From an uncultured Phycisphaerae bacterium (GTDB lineage: Bacteria > Planctomycetota > Phycisphaerae > Phycisphaerales > SM1A02), in contig CALCOW010000150.1 of NCBI GenBank assembly GCA_937899935.1, positions 1 through 45,024 of the forward strand: a stretch of DNA of 45,024 bases, in the 5' to 3' direction. Position numbers and translations under genes: made by a program. How positions within the stretch are numbered: the first letter of the stretch is position 1; every line of letters begins with the position of its first letter. Under the pieces are notes generated by a model, which was given only the letters and a program-made list of their open reading frames with translations, ran no database searches and was not told the origin of the DNA. This document shows positions 42,915 through 45,024 of the stretch, piece by piece.

Positions 42915-44741
42915 GTGACAACGAAAGACACCCCTTCAAACGAAGTGATATTCATGAAACCAGTGGTCCTCGTGTTGGGCATTATTTTTCTTCTTGTATC
43001 CGCAACATTTTCGGGCTTGCTGGTCTTTGATCATATGGGCGGCCTCTCCTTACCCGGCTGTGGTGAAGGCAGCGGATGTGCCGATCTTGCAAACGGCGTT
43101 TGGGGACGTGTACCAGGTGTGAATTGGCCGGTCAGTTGTTTAGGGTTCGCCTATTTCATCGCGGCAATCGTGGGCTGGATTTTGTGCAGAGGCACCGGTG
43201 GCGTGAGCTTTGGCTTTAGGTGGATTGTTCGAATCGCAGCGCTTGCCTCACTCGTCTTCTTGTTCGTGATGGTGACGAAGGCCACATTTTGCCTCTATTG
43301 CTTTGTCGCCCATCTTGGCAACTTTGCCTTCTGGGCCACCATGGAAATTGCAGCGCCTCGCATCAAGCGCGACAACGAAGCTCCAGCTTTGGCTTTGATC
43401 ATTGTCTTCTTTGTTGCCACTCTTATTTTGTTCATCATCGATAGTTCCGTACAAGCTCGTGCTGAAATGCAGGCGGGCAAAGAACTCACCGAGTCAACGC
43501 AACAAATTATTGATGGTGCGGACCAAACGAGCGAAACATCTGCGATTGCAGTTACTTCAGATGATCCAGGATTTATTGGACGATACCCCTCTGGTCCCGA
43601 AAACGCGCCTATTCGTATCGTGATCTTCTCTGACTATCAATGCATGGACTGTAAGGAAATTGAACGTCAGCTTATGGCGCTTCTTGGAGAACGAGATGAT
43701 TTATTGGTCTCGATGAAGCACTTCCCCTTTGGTAAAGACTGTAATCCTCTTCTCAACTCAGATCTTCACCCCGAGGCGTGTCGTGCCGCCGCTTATGCTG
43801 AAGCGATCGGTATGATCGGAGGCCCCGAAGCATTCTGGCGCGCCCACTTCTGGCTCTTTGAGAACCTTGGATCAGTCAGTGACCAACAATTAATAGAATT
43901 CCTCAACGCTTTAGGAATCAGTATTGCTGAATTCCAACAAACCTTGGCGAGTCCAGAGATATCCGAACGTATTAGAGCTGATATTGAAGAGGGCCGGTCT
44001 TTGGGCCTGTACTTCACGCCGATGGTCTTTATTAATGGCGTACAGCTACGTGGATACCGTGCACCAAACGCTCTGCTTGAGACGGTACGTAACGTCGCGG
44101 CAACCAATCCACCGCCAGGGCACTCTCGCCAAGACACGCCTGATCTTGCCGCTGAAAAATATGTGAATGATTGGCGGTCGAATTCCAGGAAACAACGTTT
44201 CTGGACACCAGGTTCGGTCACGATTGATGTGATTGGCGACTACACTCACCAGTTGTGCGGCTATGCCAATGAAGAAGTTCTTAAGTTGATTGAGAATGAC
44301 CCGAACGTCATATACCGCTTCCACCCATTCCCCTTTGATAAATCATGTAACTCCTTCGTGAAAAGGACCGAACGGCCACTTGGTTGCGATGCTGCGAGCC
44401 TTGTTGAAGCCGCTCGGTTCTATGGTGGCTCAGAAGCAGGAGACGCCGTTGGGCAGATGATCCTCAATGGTACGAGACAGAATGCAAACTTCTATAGTCC
44501 GATGACAGTGAATCAGGCAGCAGAATTGATTGATGCTGATCCCTATGACTTACAAGCGATCATGAATTCAACTGACGTCAAATCATCTTTAGATTCAAAG
44601 ATTAAAGAGGCCTCTAAACTGATTCATAGAGGTATTCCAACGGTGTACATCAATGGCAGGAATGTCCCACGGTGGCGCATGGACGGGGATAATATCCTCG
44701 GTCGCGTCTATGAACTTGCTAAAAAAGAGTCTGCCCAATAG
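42915..44741 (+). CDS. VKOR domain fused to two DsbA-like thioredoxin domains
   Basis: 608 residues from the GTG at 42915, which has GAGGAAGAG about 10 bases upstream. An ATG at 42954 is the alternative. Residues 15-145 are a vitamin-K-epoxide-reductase-type membrane domain: loop cysteines C49 and C55, S74, and the CxxC C126-L-Y-C129. One more helix (about 158-177) leads to the periplasm. The first DsbA domain has CMDC (243-246) and cis-Pro after T368. The second has CGYA (448-451), keeping only the first Cys, with its cis-Pro at 575. Both carry an extra Cys pair spaced by 13 residues (C276/C289 and C478/C491). VKOR would re-oxidise the DsbA disulfide using quinone. It follows argS by 44 bases. 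Confidence 0.9.
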   Translation: MTTKDTPSNEVIFMKPVVLVLGIIFLLVSATFSGLLVFDHMGGLSLPGCGEGSGCADLANGVWGRVPGVNWPVSCLGFAYFIAAIVGWILCRGTGGVSFGFRWIVRIAALASLVFLFVMVTKATFCLYCFVAHLGNFAFWATMEIAAPRIKRDNEAPALALIIVFFVATLILFIIDSSVQARAEMQAGKELTESTQQIIDGADQTSETSAIAVTSDDPGFIGRYPSGPENAPIRIVIFSDYQCMDCKEIERQLMALLGERDDLLVSMKHFPFGKDCNPLLNSDLHPEACRAAAYAEAIGMIGGPEAFWRAHFWLFENLGSVSDQQLIEFLNALGISIAEFQQTLASPEISERIRADIEEGRSLGLYFTPMVFINGVQLRGYRAPNALLETVRNVAATNPPPGHSRQDTPDLAAEKYVNDWRSNSRKQRFWTPGSVTIDVIGDYTHQLCGYANEEVLKLIENDPNVIYRFHPFPFDKSCNSFVKRTERPLGCDAASLVEAARFYGGSEAGDAVGQMILNGTRQNANFYSPMTVNQAAELIDADPYDLQAIMNSTDVKSSLDSKIKEASKLIHRGIPTVYINGRNVPRWRMDGDNILGRVYELAKKESAQ

Positions 44742-44755
44742 ATGAAACCCTTGGG

Positions 44756-45024
44756 TTAGGGGGCTGGAATGACCTGGTATATTTTTCCCTTTTGTCCGTA
44801 CGCTACATCAAAGCCACACGCATAAAGCTCGCCATCTGGACCTACGCCAAAAGATGTAATGGACTTTGGAATTCGCGAGTGAAAGACGACTCGTTCTGCG
44901 GTCAGACGGCCGTCTTTCGCACGAAGGCCCCAGATGCGACCACTCATGAAGTCGGCCACGAAATAGATGCCATCCAATTGTGGGTAGGCTTTTCCGCGAT
45001 ACACATACCCGCCAGTGATTGAAC
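44756..45024 (-). CDS. PQQ-type glucose/sorbosone dehydrogenase (C-terminal part, start off window)
   Basis: About 89 residues read in from the window edge, including SITGGYVYRGKAYPQLDGIY and FVADFMSGRIWGLR, then SFGVGPDGELYACGFD and a final GKIYQVIP. This is the last blade pair of the soluble quinoprotein glucose/sorbosone dehydrogenase family (GSDH), where GGYVYRG and DxxSGRIW are signatures. Such proteins are normally exported and oxidise sugars with PQQ. Only the end is visible, so the complete architecture and any fused domains are unknown. It converges with the VKOR-DsbA gene 14 bases away. Confidence 0.82.
   Translation of the reverse strand, partial: SITGGYVYRGKAYPQLDGIYFVADFMSGRIWGLRAKDGRLTAERVVFHSRIPKSITSFGVGPDGELYACGFDVAYGQKGKIYQVIPAP

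Noticed and set aside
1..45024. CRISPR arrays, tRNA or rRNA genes, insertion sequences and phage modules
   Set aside because: I looked for spaced repeats, cloverleaf-like intergenic stretches, transposase motifs and phage genes and found none.

Overview
The window looks like chromosomal DNA of a Gram-negative, outer-membrane-bearing bacterium, most likely a marine planctomycete (Planctomycetota, perhaps Phycisphaerae). This is inferred from protein character only: a two-domain ThiE with an N-terminal helical extension, long secreted tricorn and S41 proteases, HTH_17-receiver regulators, an LptB and a TolC-type lipoprotein. No rRNA, tRNA, CRISPR array, insertion sequence or phage gene was seen. 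Gene density is high, and many neighbours overlap by ATGA or GTGA (6258, 6719, 14669, 25221, 25697, 28905, 37146), so short translationally coupled operons are the rule.

Layout. 1-1086 (minus): thiE (cut by the window edge) and a low-molecular-weight phosphatase resembling protein-arginine phosphatases. 1377-7621 (plus): four proteins of unknown function, a DUF4870 membrane protein, lptB, a PEGA-domain lipoprotein, a small membrane protein and a class IV aminotransferase. 7618-7929 (minus): a small membrane protein. 8123-11920 (plus): dnaE. 11934-15628 (minus): two adjacent regulators with degenerate receiver domains, tsaB and a PPP-like phosphoesterase. 15629-16033 is the only gene-poor stretch over 300 bp. 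It holds a perfect palindrome, a possible frameshifted small ORF and a weak terminator. 16034-20494 (minus): an orphan DNA methyltransferase, upp and a GH35-like protein without its catalytic glutamates.

20519-27640 (plus): a TolC-family lipoprotein, a periplasmic adaptor, a barrel-less POTRA lipoprotein, a yeast-type cytosine deaminase and an S41 peptidase. No inner-membrane pump is present. 27637-30663 (minus): an Nramp-related transporter without the DPGN motif, a DUF4149-like membrane protein and a thiolase. 30871-33461 (plus): class I fructose-1,6-bisphosphatase and a PrpD-family dehydratase. 33462-40853 (minus): tricorn protease, a small membrane protein, an APC permease with universal-stress-protein tail, and a B12-domain/MeaB GTPase fusion. 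41017-44741 (plus): argS and a VKOR fused to two DsbA domains. 44756-45024 (minus): the C-terminal end of a PQQ-type sugar dehydrogenase.

Possible joint functions. Cytosine deaminase and Upp would salvage cytosine to UMP. The thiolase, PrpD and B12/MeaB proteins suggest acyl-CoA and propionate metabolism. LptB, the TolC/adaptor/POTRA set and the PEGA lipoprotein point to envelope biogenesis. The most unusual items are the inactive-looking GH35 protein, the pair of pseudo-receiver regulators, the POTRA lipoprotein coupled to a deaminase and a protease, the minimal B12-MeaB fusion, and the VKOR-DsbA-DsbA protein whose second thioredoxin domain has lost one active-site cysteine.
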